Positions 19,267 through 27,543 of a DNA stretch of 64,000 nt are shown in pieces. The DNA comes from JAAYDI01 sp052034005 (GTDB lineage Bacteria > Planctomycetota > Planctomycetia > Pirellulales > Pirellulaceae). The notes below the pieces were generated by a model. That model was not told where the DNA came from. It ran no database searches and saw nothing but the letters and a program-made list of their open reading frames with translations. The position numbers and the translations under genes are program-made. Location: NCBI GenBank assembly GCA_052034005.1, contig JBPOJB010000029.1, forward strand, positions 135,827-199,826, read 5' to 3'. Each line of letters begins with the position of its first letter. Position 1 is the first letter of the stretch.

Positions 19267-19737
19267 ATGCCGAACGTTTTCGAAGCCGCGGCGACCCGCG
19301 CGCCGGACGGGCGTTTTGCGATCGTCGTCGCCCGGTACCATCAGACGATCACCGAGAAGCTGCTGGCCGGCGCCGTGGAGACGCTCACCGGACGCGGTGT
19401 CCCGGACCAGGCCATCGACGTGGCGCGCGTGCCGGGCGCCTGGGAGGTGCCGGTGGTCGCCCAGCGCCTGGCGCGGACCGGCGCGTACCGCGCGGTGATC
19501 TGCCTGGCGGCCGTCATCCGCGGCGAGACGACGCACGACCAGCACATCAACCGGCAGGTCAGCGACTCGCTGGGCCGGATCGCGCTCGAATGCGACCTGC
19601 CGGTCTTGTTCGGGATCTTGACCTGCAACTCGGTGGAGCAGGCGATTCACCGCGCGGGCGGGAATGTGGGCAACAAGGGCTGCGAGTGCGCCGAGGCGGC
19701 GCTCGAAATGGCCAACCTGCTGGCCGCCTTGCCCTGA
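19267..19737 (+). CDS. ribH: 6,7-dimethyl-8-ribityllumazine synthase
   Basis: Penultimate enzyme of riboflavin synthesis, condensing the ribityl-aminouracil with dihydroxybutanone phosphate; it usually assembles into 60-mer or smaller shells. The 156-residue product has FAIVVARYHQTI, VPGAWEVPVVAQ, the phosphate and catalytic loop IRGETTHDQHIN (with the active His), and PVLFGILTCNSVEQA. The usual ribH-nusB linkage is present, with nusB 44 bp downstream. Confidence 0.96.
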   Translation: MPNVFEAAATRAPDGRFAIVVARYHQTITEKLLAGAVETLTGRGVPDQAIDVARVPGAWEVPVVAQRLARTGAYRAVICLAAVIRGETTHDQHINRQVSDSLGRIALECDLPVLFGILTCNSVEQAIHRAGGNVGNKGCECAEAALEMANLLAALP

Positions 19738-19781
19738 CCGGGCCCGTGCACCTTACCCTCCTTCTCCTGATGCCACTTGCC

Positions 19782-20216
19782 ATGTCACGACGCAGCCGAG
19801 CGCGAGAAGTTGTCTTGCAGGTCCTCTTCGAAGACGACATGAACCCGAGCCACAGCCGGGCGGCCTCGGACCAGTTCCTCCGGCAACGCCTCAATCAGGA
19901 CCCGGCCCTGGTCGCGTTCGCCACGTCGTTGCTGACCGGCGTGCGTCACCACTGCGCGGAGCTCGACCGGATGCTGGCCGATCGGGCCCGGAACTGGAGC
20001 CTGCAGCGCATGGCGGCGACCGACCGCAATGTGCTGCGGCTGGGCGCCTACGAAATGCTTTTCACCGACACCCCGGGCCGCGTCGCGATCAATGAGGCGG
20101 TGGACTTGGCCCGCCGGTTCGGGTCCGCGCAATCCGCCCCGTTCGTCAACGGCATCCTCAACCAGTTCCTGAAGGAAGCCGAGCAGGCGGAATCCGGCGG
20201 CCCGGAGACTCCCTGA
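19782..20216 (+). CDS. nusB: Transcription antitermination factor NusB
   Basis: RNA-binding helical protein that, with S10, binds boxA in rRNA leaders and supports antitermination. The 144-residue product begins MSRRSRAREVVLQVLFEDD and has the family C-terminus GRVAINEAVDLARRFGS followed by FVNGILNQFLKE. An in-frame ATG 12 nt upstream (19770) would add MPLA; I chose the ATG matching family starts. It directly follows ribH, a common bacterial pairing. Confidence 0.94.
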   Translation: MSRRSRAREVVLQVLFEDDMNPSHSRAASDQFLRQRLNQDPALVAFATSLLTGVRHHCAELDRMLADRARNWSLQRMAATDRNVLRLGAYEMLFTDTPGRVAINEAVDLARRFGSAQSAPFVNGILNQFLKEAEQAESGGPETP

Positions 20217-20299
20217 ACGGCTCTCCATCCTGTACACTCATCCTCACGCCCCGCAGGGGCCGTGTCTCCAGTCTCTCGAGGTCCGATCGGTACAGCACG

Positions 20300-21349
20300 A
20301 TGGCGCTCTTTGACCGATTCCGAAAGTCGCAAGGCGGGTCGCCCGCGGCCGGTGCCGACCCGGGAGTCGCCGAGCCGTCCGGTGAGCAGGGCGGGCTCTT
20401 GGCGCGCTTCCGGCACGGTCTGGAGAAGATGACCGACCTGCTGAGAACCGACATCCGCGACCTGTTCAAGAAGGAAGGCGAGTTGCTCGACGAGGCGCTC
20501 CTCGACCGGCTGTTCGCCATCCTGGTCAAGACGGATATGGGCGCCGGGCCGGCCCAGTCGATCCGCGCGCGGATCGAACAGGATTATCGAGGTCGGGTTG
20601 TGCGGGTCGAGGACGTGGTGGCCGGCATCCAGGACTCGCTCCGCACGCTGCTGGCCCAGGAAGCCGCGCCCCTCACGTTGGCCGCCGAGGGGCCGACCGT
20701 GATCCTGGTGGTGGGCGTCAACGGGTCCGGCAAGACCACGTCGATTGCGAAACTGGCCCACATGTTCATCACCGAGGGCCGACGTGTCGTGCTGGGCGCC
20801 GGCGACACGTTTCGCGCCGCGGCCGTCGAACAGTTGACGGTCTGGGCACAGCGGATCGGGGCCGAGATTGTGACGGGCAAGCCGGGTGGCGACCCGGCGA
20901 GCGTGGCCTATCGGGCCGTGGCCCAGACGCTCGAGACGCACGCCGATGTGTGCATCATCGACACGGCCGGGCGCCTGCAGACGCAAGTGAACTTGATGCA
21001 GCAGCTGGAGAAGATCCGCCGGGTGGTTGGCAAGTTGATCCCCGAAGCGCCGCACGAAGTGCTGCTGGTGCTGGACGCCACTGCCGGCCAGAACGGCATC
21101 AGTCAGGCCCAGGGGTTCTCGCAGGCTGCCGGCTGCACCGGCATCCTGCTGGCCAAGCTCGACGGCACCGCGAAAGGCGGGGTGGTGATCCCGATCCGCC
21201 AGCAATTCCAGCTGCCGGTCAAGTTCGTCGGGTTGGGCGAGCGGGCCGAGGACCTGGCGCCGTTCGATGTCGACCGGTTCGTCACGGCGCTGTTCGCGGA
21301 TTGGGAGCCCCCGGGCGGCGAGGGGGCCGGCCGCGGGCCGGCCGCGTGA
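20300..21349 (+). CDS. ftsY: Signal recognition particle receptor FtsY
   Basis: SRP-receptor GTPase that docks ribosome-SRP complexes at the membrane. The 349-residue product has an N-terminal acidic/amphipathic region, an NG domain with the P-loop VVGVNGSGKTTS near 139, the DTFRAAAVEQL insertion motif, DTAGRLQTQVNLMQQL, and LAKLDGTAKGG plus the closing VGLGERAEDLAPFD. The A domain is very short, as in many non-enteric bacteria. It follows nusB by 83 bp on the same strand. Confidence 0.97.
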   Translation: MALFDRFRKSQGGSPAAGADPGVAEPSGEQGGLLARFRHGLEKMTDLLRTDIRDLFKKEGELLDEALLDRLFAILVKTDMGAGPAQSIRARIEQDYRGRVVRVEDVVAGIQDSLRTLLAQEAAPLTLAAEGPTVILVVGVNGSGKTTSIAKLAHMFITEGRRVVLGAGDTFRAAAVEQLTVWAQRIGAEIVTGKPGGDPASVAYRAVAQTLETHADVCIIDTAGRLQTQVNLMQQLEKIRRVVGKLIPEAPHEVLLVLDATAGQNGISQAQGFSQAAGCTGILLAKLDGTAKGGVVIPIRQQFQLPVKFVGLGERAEDLAPFDVDRFVTALFADWEPPGGEGAGRGPAA

Positions 21350-21628
21350 CGCGTCCCGGGCGGTGCAAGGCGCAGATTGCCCGGCCGTCAGGGTTTGACA
21401 GCCGGGTGGCTGCCCGCGTCGCATTCCCGTTTCGGAGCGGCCTTTCACCTCAATTTGCGCCTCTCGGCGCGTCGAAGATTAACGCGGGCTGCCCATGATG
21501 GCGGCCTGCAGACGCTGCGCGTGCGCCGCGTCTGCTCCCCCTGTCCCACCGGCAACCAACAGCACGGGCCGGCACCCGCGGGCGTTCCCACCGCCACGAC
21601 GACCGGATCCCGAAGTGGAGTATCGACG

Positions 21629-22990
21629 ATGAGAATACAATACCTGGCGCTGGTCGCGTTGTGCGGTTGCGCGCTGCAGAGCAGCCTCGCGTGGGCGCAG
21701 GCCCTCACGCAGCCCGCCTCGATTCGGCCGGCCGCGCTGTCGCACGAGAGCCGGGACGCTTATGGCTATCGGTACTATGACGACCAGGAAGAACCATCGC
21801 CCAGCGATGCGCCGGCGGTGGAGGCGCAGGACGCGCCGGCCGTCCGCGAGCCCGTGGTGCCGACCACTCAACCGTGCGAAGCGTGCCGCGTCGTGCCCTG
21901 GGACAGCTGCTGCGAAAGCCCGTTCCTGTTCGGTCCGGCCAAACCGCTGGCCCTCTTCCCCGGTGACAACCGCCTGGGCGTTCGGGCCGGGTTCTGGACG
22001 CAGGTCGGCTACCATACGCCGGGCACCAACGGGTCGGGCGACGGCCTGCTGAACAACTATCCGAACCATGTGCAGCTGCAGCAGCAGTGGGCGTTCCTGG
22101 AGCGGCCGGTCGACACGGGCGGCAGCGGCTTCGACTGGGGTTTCCGGGTCGACTACGTGTACGGCACCGACGGCCCGGACACGCAGGCGTTTGGCAACCC
22201 GCCGGACAGCTGGGATTTCGGCTGGAACCAGGGGGGTGCCTACGGCCATGCGATTCCGCAGGCCTACGTCGCGGTCGGTTTCAACGACCTGACGGCCAAG
22301 ATCGGCCACTTCATCTCGCCGCTCAGTTACGAAGTCGTCCCGGCCACGGGCAACTTCTTCTATTCTCACTCGTTTGAGCATGGCTTGATCGAGCCGTTCA
22401 CGCACACCGGCGTCCTGCTCGAGCAGCGGGTCACGGACAACGTCACGCTGCTCGGCGGCTGGACGGCCGGCTGGGACACCGGTTTCGACCGCAACGGCGG
22501 CAGCACGTTCATCGGCGGCTTCACGCTGCAACTGACGGAGAAGGCCTCGTTCTCCTACATGACATCGTGGGGCGATGTCGGCTACGACACGCCGTGGCAG
22601 GTGGGCAGCGATGCGAACGGGTACTTCCACATGCTGCTGTTCACCTGGCGACTGACCGACCGGTGGACCTATGTGTTGCAAAGCGACCTGATGGACAACG
22701 ACGCGTATTTCGCGAGCACGACGGACGCGGTGAGCGTCAACAACTACCTGTTCTACCAGTTCAACGAGCGTTGGACGGCGGGCTTGCGATGCGAGTGGCT
22801 CAGGGATCCGACTCTGCCCGGCTCGTACGTCGGCGGCGCCGACGAGGTGGTGGACGTGACGGTCGGCCTGAACTACCGGCCTGCCGCCAATGTGGTCGTC
22901 CGGCCGGAAGTGCGTTGGGACGACTACGAGTCGGACAGCGCACGGCGCGATACGTGCGTCTTCGGCATCGACACGGTGATCACCTACTGA
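21629..22990 (+). CDS. Outer-membrane beta-barrel porin (BBP2/OmpL-like)
   Basis: 453-residue secreted protein. A signal peptide (MRIQYLALVALCGCALQSSLAWAQ, cleavage after AWAQ) leads into a Pro-rich linker with a Cys pair (PCEACRVV and DSCCESP). The remainder is a beta-rich barrel with many alternating aromatic strands (RLGVRAGFWTQVGYH, WGFRVDYVYGTDG, FHMLLFTWRLTDRWTYVL) and a terminal strand ending VITY. It resembles the putative beta-barrel porin-2 family, common in planctomycetes. GGAG precedes the ATG. A perfect TTGACA at 21395-21400 lies upstream but lacks a good -10. Substrate unknown. Confidence 0.85.
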   Translation: MRIQYLALVALCGCALQSSLAWAQALTQPASIRPAALSHESRDAYGYRYYDDQEEPSPSDAPAVEAQDAPAVREPVVPTTQPCEACRVVPWDSCCESPFLFGPAKPLALFPGDNRLGVRAGFWTQVGYHTPGTNGSGDGLLNNYPNHVQLQQQWAFLERPVDTGGSGFDWGFRVDYVYGTDGPDTQAFGNPPDSWDFGWNQGGAYGHAIPQAYVAVGFNDLTAKIGHFISPLSYEVVPATGNFFYSHSFEHGLIEPFTHTGVLLEQRVTDNVTLLGGWTAGWDTGFDRNGGSTFIGGFTLQLTEKASFSYMTSWGDVGYDTPWQVGSDANGYFHMLLFTWRLTDRWTYVLQSDLMDNDAYFASTTDAVSVNNYLFYQFNERWTAGLRCEWLRDPTLPGSYVGGADEVVDVTVGLNYRPAANVVVRPEVRWDDYESDSARRDTCVFGIDTVITY

Positions 22991-23091
22991 GCACCACGAG
23001 ACGGCTCGCCCGCGATCGGGTCCGTTCGAACGGCGAAGCGGGCATCCACGCCGTGCCGGCCGAGCGCCCGTGCGGCGTGGATCGTGCGGGC

Positions 23092-23108
23092 CGGCGCCTG
23101 CGGCGCCG
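23092..23108 (+). terminator. GC hairpin after the porin gene
   Basis: CGGCGCC-TGC-GGCGCCG forms a perfect 7-bp stem about 100 bp after the porin stop. No U-tract follows, so if it ends transcription it would act with Rho or simply protect the 3' end. Confidence 0.3.
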
Positions 23109-23132
23109 CGCGGTTCTGCCCGCCCGGCTGTC

Positions 23133-23161
23133 TTGCGACGGCCCGAGGTTGGGGCTAGATT
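23133..23161 (+). promoter_or_regulatory. Possible promoter for the PII gene
   Basis: TTGCGA (23133-23138), a 17-bp spacer and TAGATT (23156-23161), giving a leader of about 53 nt. The -10 sits in the palindrome CTAGATTCTAG. I found no sigma-54 GG-N10-GC promoter here, which nitrogen-controlled PII genes often have. Confidence 0.4.
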
Positions 23162-23220
23162 CTAGTGGCGAGCTGCCGTGGCGGTCGCGGCGGCAGGGAA
23201 CCTGCAGGAGTCTGGCCACC

Positions 23221-23568
23221 ATGAAGTTCATCATCGCCATCATCCAGCCGAGCCGGCTGGAAGAGGTCAAAGCGGCTCTGACCGAAGTGGAAGTGTTCCG
23301 GCTGACCGTGATGGACTGCCAGGGGTTCGGTCGGCAGAAGGGTCAGTCGGAGGTCTATCGCGGGCACGAGTTCACGGTCAACATGCTGCGCAAGGTCCAG
23401 TTGCAGATCGCGGTGAACGAGGAGTTCGTGGAGCCGACGATCCAGGCCATCCTCAAGGGCGCGCGGACGGGCGAGAAGGGCGAGATCGGCGACGGCAAGA
23501 TCTTCGTGCTGCCGCTGGAGGACTGCTTGCGCATCCGTACGGGTGAACGCGGGTCGGAAGCGATCTGA
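23221..23568 (+). CDS. glnB: PII nitrogen regulatory protein lacking the uridylylation Tyr
   Basis: Trimeric signal-transduction protein sensing 2-oxoglutarate and ATP/ADP. The 115-residue product matches PII throughout: VMDCQGFGRQKGQ, VYRGHEF, RTG and GDGKIFVLPLEDCLRIRTGERG. Aligned without gaps to enterobacterial GlnB, T-loop Tyr46 is kept (VYRG), but position 51, the Tyr uridylylated by GlnD, is Phe, and position 49, phosphorylated as Ser in cyanobacteria, is His. Three extra residues occur in ARTGEKGEIGDG. The protein should bind effectors but not be modified at the classical sites. AGGAG precedes the ATG. A glnD gene is present at 48351. Confidence 0.93.
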   Translation: MKFIIAIIQPSRLEEVKAALTEVEVFRLTVMDCQGFGRQKGQSEVYRGHEFTVNMLRKVQLQIAVNEEFVEPTIQAILKGARTGEKGEIGDGKIFVLPLEDCLRIRTGERGSEAI

Positions 23569-23575
23569 GGCCGGC

Positions 23576-24607
23576 TCAGGGCTCGTAGACTTCCGTGAAC
23601 GGGTTGCGCCCGCGCGGCATCCACTTGGCCATCGCAATGCCCAGGAAGAAGAGCCCGGTCAGCGGCAAGGCCATCAGCAGCATGCTCACCGGGTCCGCCG
23701 GTGTCAGGATCATCGACAGCACGAAGATGATCAGGATGCAGATCCGCCATTTCTCCAGGTAGGCCTTGATGGACACCAGCCCGATGCGGTTCAGGAAGAA
23801 CATGACCAGCGGCAGTTGAAATGCGACGCCGAACCCGAGCGGCAGGAACAGCACGAAGCCGATCCATTCGCTGATCCGCGGATCGGCCTGAATATCCAGC
23901 GTGCGATTGAAACTGAACAGGAACCGCAGCACGTATTCGAAGGCGAAGAAGAACGCCATCAGGGCGCCGGCCCAGAACAGCGCCAAGCTCAGGGGCAGGA
24001 AGATGTGCACGTAGCGCTTCTCGTGCCGGTACAGCCCCGCCGCCACGAACGACCAGAGCTGATAGAAGATGTACGGGCTGGCGATCAGCAGGCCGGAGAA
24101 GAACGCGGCCTTCAGCCAGATCATGAACGGCTCCTGCGTGCTCAGCGCCTGCACTTCCGTCTTGGCCTTCCGCCAGATCCGCGTCTTGATCATGCTGCGC
24201 GAAGGCGGCGCCAACTGGATGTCCTCAAGGTCCTTGTCCTCGGTCGACACGTTCGCAAACCCGTGCGGCGCGTCGGCCATCAACCGCTCCGCCTCCGTAC
24301 GCTCGAGGTACACCTCGTCGAACACCAACCGCTCCTTCTGCATGAACCTGCGCAAGTCCTCCGGCAGGCTGTCTCCGTAGAGATCCTTCAACCGCTCCTC
24401 CGACAATGTCGCGTGGTGTTCGTTCAAGGCCCGCGTCAATGGCGTATTGATCCAGTGCACGACCGGTTTGGCGACCAGCAGGCCCAAGAGGAACCCGACG
24501 ACCAGGCCGATCACCGAGCGGAACAGCGCCACGCGCAACTCGTCCAGGTGCTCGCCGAAGGTCATGGTGGTGCCTTCGAACAGGTCATCGTCGCTCTTGC
24601 CAGACAT
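23576..24607 (-). CDS. tatC: Sec-independent protein translocase TatC with enlarged first loop
   Basis: Inner-membrane receptor subunit of the twin-arginine translocase. The 343-residue product starts near TMTFGEHLDELRVALFRS, the conserved cytoplasmic N-terminus. Helix 1 is at about 25-50. The loop to helix 2 is about 130 residues, much longer than in E. coli TatC, and includes LVFDEVYLERTEAERL. The rest is standard (LLIASPYIFYQLWSFVAAGLYRHEKRY, FGVAFQLPLVMFFLNRIGLVS, LTPADPVSMLLMALPL). The ATG at 24607 follows GAGGG. No tatA is adjacent. A likely Tat substrate is encoded at 30504. It converges on the PII gene with a 7-bp gap. Confidence 0.93.
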   Translation of the reverse strand: MSGKSDDDLFEGTTMTFGEHLDELRVALFRSVIGLVVGFLLGLLVAKPVVHWINTPLTRALNEHHATLSEERLKDLYGDSLPEDLRRFMQKERLVFDEVYLERTEAERLMADAPHGFANVSTEDKDLEDIQLAPPSRSMIKTRIWRKAKTEVQALSTQEPFMIWLKAAFFSGLLIASPYIFYQLWSFVAAGLYRHEKRYVHIFLPLSLALFWAGALMAFFFAFEYVLRFLFSFNRTLDIQADPRISEWIGFVLFLPLGFGVAFQLPLVMFFLNRIGLVSIKAYLEKWRICILIIFVLSMILTPADPVSMLLMALPLTGLFFLGIAMAKWMPRGRNPFTEVYEP

Positions 24608-24874
24608 GGATGCGGACCCTCGTGACATGCATGCAGGTACCCGTGCGTGCGATACGCCCGGCCGCGACACCCGACAGCGTGCCAGCCAGGGACGGTGCCG
24701 AGCCGAACCGGATGCGCCGCGCCTCGGCGCAAAGCCCAGAGAATTGTACGGTAGGAAGCTGCCGTATCAGGTGAGCTGGCCGCCGCGCCCCGGGGCCGCG
24801 CGACCACGACCCATCTTAGCAGCCGGTTGGGCGCGCGGCAAGTTGGGGGGGCATGTTCGGCGGCCGACGGCCAG

Positions 24875-24880
24875 TATAAT
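24875..24880 (+). promoter_or_regulatory. Consensus -10 box before manA
   Basis: TATAAT ends 19 nt before the ATG at 24900, predicting a leader of about 13 nt that would still hold the GGAAAGG ribosome site. No good -35 is seen at 16-18 bp. Confidence 0.35.
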
Positions 24881-24899
24881 CGGGACGGAAAGGGCTGGC

Positions 24900-25883
24900 A
24901 TGCAGGTCGATTACCCACTCCGCTTCGAACCGATCGTCCGCCGCGCACTCTGGGGCGGACGGCGGCTGGAAACCCACCTCGGCAAACCCTTGCCGGCCGG
25001 CAACGATTGGGCGGAGAGCTGGGAGGTTGTGGATCATGGGAGCGATCAGAGCGTGGTGAAATACGGGCCGCTGCAGGGCGCCACGCTCAGCCAACTCATG
25101 CGGGCCGCGGCGCCCGATCTGCTGGGGCCGTACCACGAGCGCGATCGCTTCCCGCTCTTGGTCAAATTCCTCGACGTGCGCGAGAGCATCTCGGTGCAAG
25201 TCCATCCCAATGACGAGCAGGCGGCTCAACTGCACCCACCCGACGGCGGCAAGACCGAAGCCTGGTACGTGCTGGACGCCGCGCCGGGCAGCCGGATTTA
25301 CGCCGGGCTCTCGCGGGGCGTGGACCGCCTGGCCTTGCAGCAGGCCAGCGCGCGCGGGCAGACCGAAGCGTGCCTGTCCTGGTTCGAGCCGGCCGTGGGA
25401 GACTGCGTCTTGGTCCCCGCCGGCACGGTACATGCCCTGGGTGCCGGACTCCTGGTCGCGGAAATCCAGCAGTCGAGCGATACGACTTTCCGACTGTTCG
25501 ACTGGAATCGCCTCGGGCCCGATGGCCAGCCGCGGCCGCTGCACGTGTCGCAAGCCTTGGACACCATCGACTACCAGGCCGGCCCCGTGCGGCCGGTCTC
25601 CGCGCGGCCCCAATCCGATTCGCACCCCCAACGACTGATCACACACGACAAATTCCTGGTGGACCGCTGGTCCGGCGCGACCCGACACCCGGTCGGCGGC
25701 GACCAGCGCTGCCATATCCTCGTGATGATCTCGGGCCGCGTCGAACTCGAGCGCGACGCGGCCGCCGGGACGCTGCGAGCCGGACAGGTCGTGCTCATCC
25801 CGGCCGCGGCCGGACCCTTGATGGTGACACCAGAAGGGCCCGCTGTCATGCTCGATGCGTACCTGCCGTCCGAGCCGGCCTAA
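24900..25883 (+). CDS. manA: Class I mannose-6-phosphate isomerase
   Basis: Zinc enzyme interconverting mannose-6-phosphate and fructose-6-phosphate, a cupin-fold protein of 327 residues. Metal ligands lie in ISVQVHPNDEQA (Gln, His), KTEAWYVLDA (Glu) and VPAGTVHALGAG (His). The N-terminus PLRFEPIVRRALWGGRRLETHL and the AESWEVVDHG motif fit the short bacterial class. The start at 24900 has GGAAAGG 6 nt upstream. The gene stands alone between tatC, transcribed divergently, and a small lipoprotein gene. Confidence 0.93.
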   Translation: MQVDYPLRFEPIVRRALWGGRRLETHLGKPLPAGNDWAESWEVVDHGSDQSVVKYGPLQGATLSQLMRAAAPDLLGPYHERDRFPLLVKFLDVRESISVQVHPNDEQAAQLHPPDGGKTEAWYVLDAAPGSRIYAGLSRGVDRLALQQASARGQTEACLSWFEPAVGDCVLVPAGTVHALGAGLLVAEIQQSSDTTFRLFDWNRLGPDGQPRPLHVSQALDTIDYQAGPVRPVSARPQSDSHPQRLITHDKFLVDRWSGATRHPVGGDQRCHILVMISGRVELERDAAAGTLRAGQVVLIPAAAGPLMVTPEGPAVMLDAYLPSEPA

Positions 25884-26058
25884 TCTGCCCCATCCGAGCG
25901 GTCGTCCGCAGCGGTTTTCCTAGTCTGGCCAGAACACGCAGCCTGCCGCCAACCGCAGGCCCACTACTCAAGTTGAGCCGTGCGGCCGTCGATGCTCCGA
26001 TGATAGCACGCTCACGCAATCCGAGGTGATTCGCCTTCTGCCGGGTACGGGCCGCCCG

Positions 26059-26064
26059 TATAAT
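26059..26064 (+). promoter_or_regulatory. Consensus -10 box before the small lipoprotein gene
   Basis: TATAAT about 105 nt upstream of the ATG at 26169, in a 285-bp gap after manA. No clear -35 is seen. The leader would be about 100 nt. Confidence 0.3.
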
Positions 26065-26168
26065 CCCCAGCCCGTGGCGGAAGAGTCGCGAACCGGCTCG
26101 AGCGACCCGCGTGATCGTCGCCGCTCCACGCCGGTCCGCAATTCCACCACAGGGCAAGGACGTTGGCC

Positions 26169-26420
26169 ATGCGTAGTCTCTGGAAATGGATGCTCATTGT
26201 CCTGTTGTGGGCCGGTTTGAGCGGCTGTCGTTCGGACGGGCGCCTTTTCCCGCCGGCCGGGACGGCTCAGAAGCAGCAGTTCAACGCCACCGTGTTCGAC
26301 CCGTACGTTGACAGCGAACTGGGTCCGGAAGTGGTCGGAGCACGTCCCAAGGACTACCAGAAGCCGCTTTCCGACTCCGACAAGAGCCGTCTGTTCCGGA
26401 AGGTCTGGTTGCCGTTCTAG
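26169..26420 (+). CDS. Small secreted lipoprotein
   Basis: 83-residue protein of unknown function. The signal sequence MRSLWKWMLIVLLWAGLSGC ends in a lipobox (LSGC), so Cys20 should be lipidated after cleavage. The mature part is short and polar, with FDPYVDSELGPEVVGARPKDYQKPL and a basic, aromatic end (SRLFRKVWLPF). AAGGA lies 8 nt before the ATG at 26169; a TTG two codons upstream is less likely. I do not recognise a family. Confidence 0.75.
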   Translation: MRSLWKWMLIVLLWAGLSGCRSDGRLFPPAGTAQKQQFNATVFDPYVDSELGPEVVGARPKDYQKPLSDSDKSRLFRKVWLPF

Positions 26421-26658
26421 GGCGCACCGGTTGCGCCGGAGGTGCGGCCCACCATCCCAGGGTCTTCCGCGCTGTCCGGCCGGTTCTCTCTCCAACGGCC
26501 CATGCCCGCAGCCGTCGCATCCGGCGGGCCATCTCTGGGCTGCGCTTCCGGGAGCAGCTATCATAGGGGAGATCGGTCCGCGTATAGGTCGCTGGACGTT
26601 GGCGGTGAGCCGTAGCAGGCCGACCCCGCCAGGCTCTCTTTCAGGCTCCCTGGATCCT

Positions 26659-27543
26659 ATGTCTCGCAGGTCGCGTCCGCGTGCTCCCGAATCGCAGTCG
26701 GTTCCGACACCCGCAGTTGCCGCGCGCGGGGAGCGCCTGCAGAAAGTGCTGGCCGCGGCCGGCATCGCGGGTCGACGTGAGTGTGAGGCGTTGATCCGCG
26801 CGGGCCGAGTCGACGTGGATCGTCGCACGGTGACCGAGTTGGGCGTCCGCGTGGATCCGTCGGCCCAGGAGATCCGTGTGGACGGGGTGCCGATCGCACG
26901 TTCCCGGCGCGTGTACTACCTGGTGAACAAGCCGGTGGGTGTGGTATCGACCAACCGCGACCCCGACCGGCGTATGCGGGTGGTCGATCTGGTGCCGGGC
27001 GATGCCCGGCTGTTCACGATCGGGCGACTGGACCGTTCGAGTGAGGGGATGATCATCGTGACCAACGATGGCGAGCTGGCCCAGTTGCTCACGCACCCGC
27101 GCTACGGCGTTCCGAAGACGTACCGAGCTCGCGTGCTGGGTTTCCCGACCCCGGAGGCGCTGCGGAAGTTGCGTGCCGGCGTGCACTTGGCGGACGGGCT
27201 GGCGCGGGTGGATCAACTGCGATCGAGGGGTCGCCACGCGCGTGGCGCCGAGTTGGAGGTCGTGTTGACCGAAGGACGCAACCGCGAGATTCGCCGGATC
27301 TTCGCGCGGGTGGGGCACAAGGTGCTGCAGCTGCGGCGCGTGGCGATCGGTCCGCTGCGGATGGGGAATCTGGCCCCCGGGCAGTCACGTCGGTTGACGG
27401 GGGCGGAGGTCGAGCAGTTGCGGCGCTGTGTGGAGCGTGTGCGGCCGGGGACGGATATGGCAGCGGCGCACGGTCGCCGGCCGCCGGGCGCGGTCAAGAC
27501 GAGCGGGAAGAAACACAGGCCAGGCAAGAGAACAGGACGCTGA
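26659..27543 (+). CDS. RsuA/RluB-type pseudouridine synthase
   Basis: RNA-modifying enzyme converting a uridine to pseudouridine in rRNA. The 294-residue product has an S4 RNA-binding domain at about 27-75 (ERLQKVLAAAGIAGRRECEALI) and the catalytic domain with YYLVNKPVGVVST, the catalytic Asp motif IGRLDRSSEGMIIVTNDGEL, then KTYRARVLG and EGRNREIRRIFARVGHKVLQL. The last 50 residues are basic and probably unstructured. The target is most likely 23S (RluB-like) or 16S (RsuA-like); sequence alone does not decide. The stop overlaps the pyrK start by 1 bp (TGATG). Confidence 0.92.
   Translation: MSRRSRPRAPESQSVPTPAVAARGERLQKVLAAAGIAGRRECEALIRAGRVDVDRRTVTELGVRVDPSAQEIRVDGVPIARSRRVYYLVNKPVGVVSTNRDPDRRMRVVDLVPGDARLFTIGRLDRSSEGMIIVTNDGELAQLLTHPRYGVPKTYRARVLGFPTPEALRKLRAGVHLADGLARVDQLRSRGRHARGAELEVVLTEGRNREIRRIFARVGHKVLQLRRVAIGPLRMGNLAPGQSRRLTGAEVEQLRRCVERVRPGTDMAAAHGRRPPGAVKTSGKKHRPGKRTGR

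Noticed and set aside
17212..19650. An ~810-codon open frame antisense to coaE, rho and ribH
   Set aside because: It spans three recognised genes and has no family match; third-position GC makes long antisense frames common here.
22991..23220. Sigma-54 promoter for the PII gene
   Set aside because: No GG-N10-GC element with the expected flanks was found; only a sigma-70-like candidate remains.
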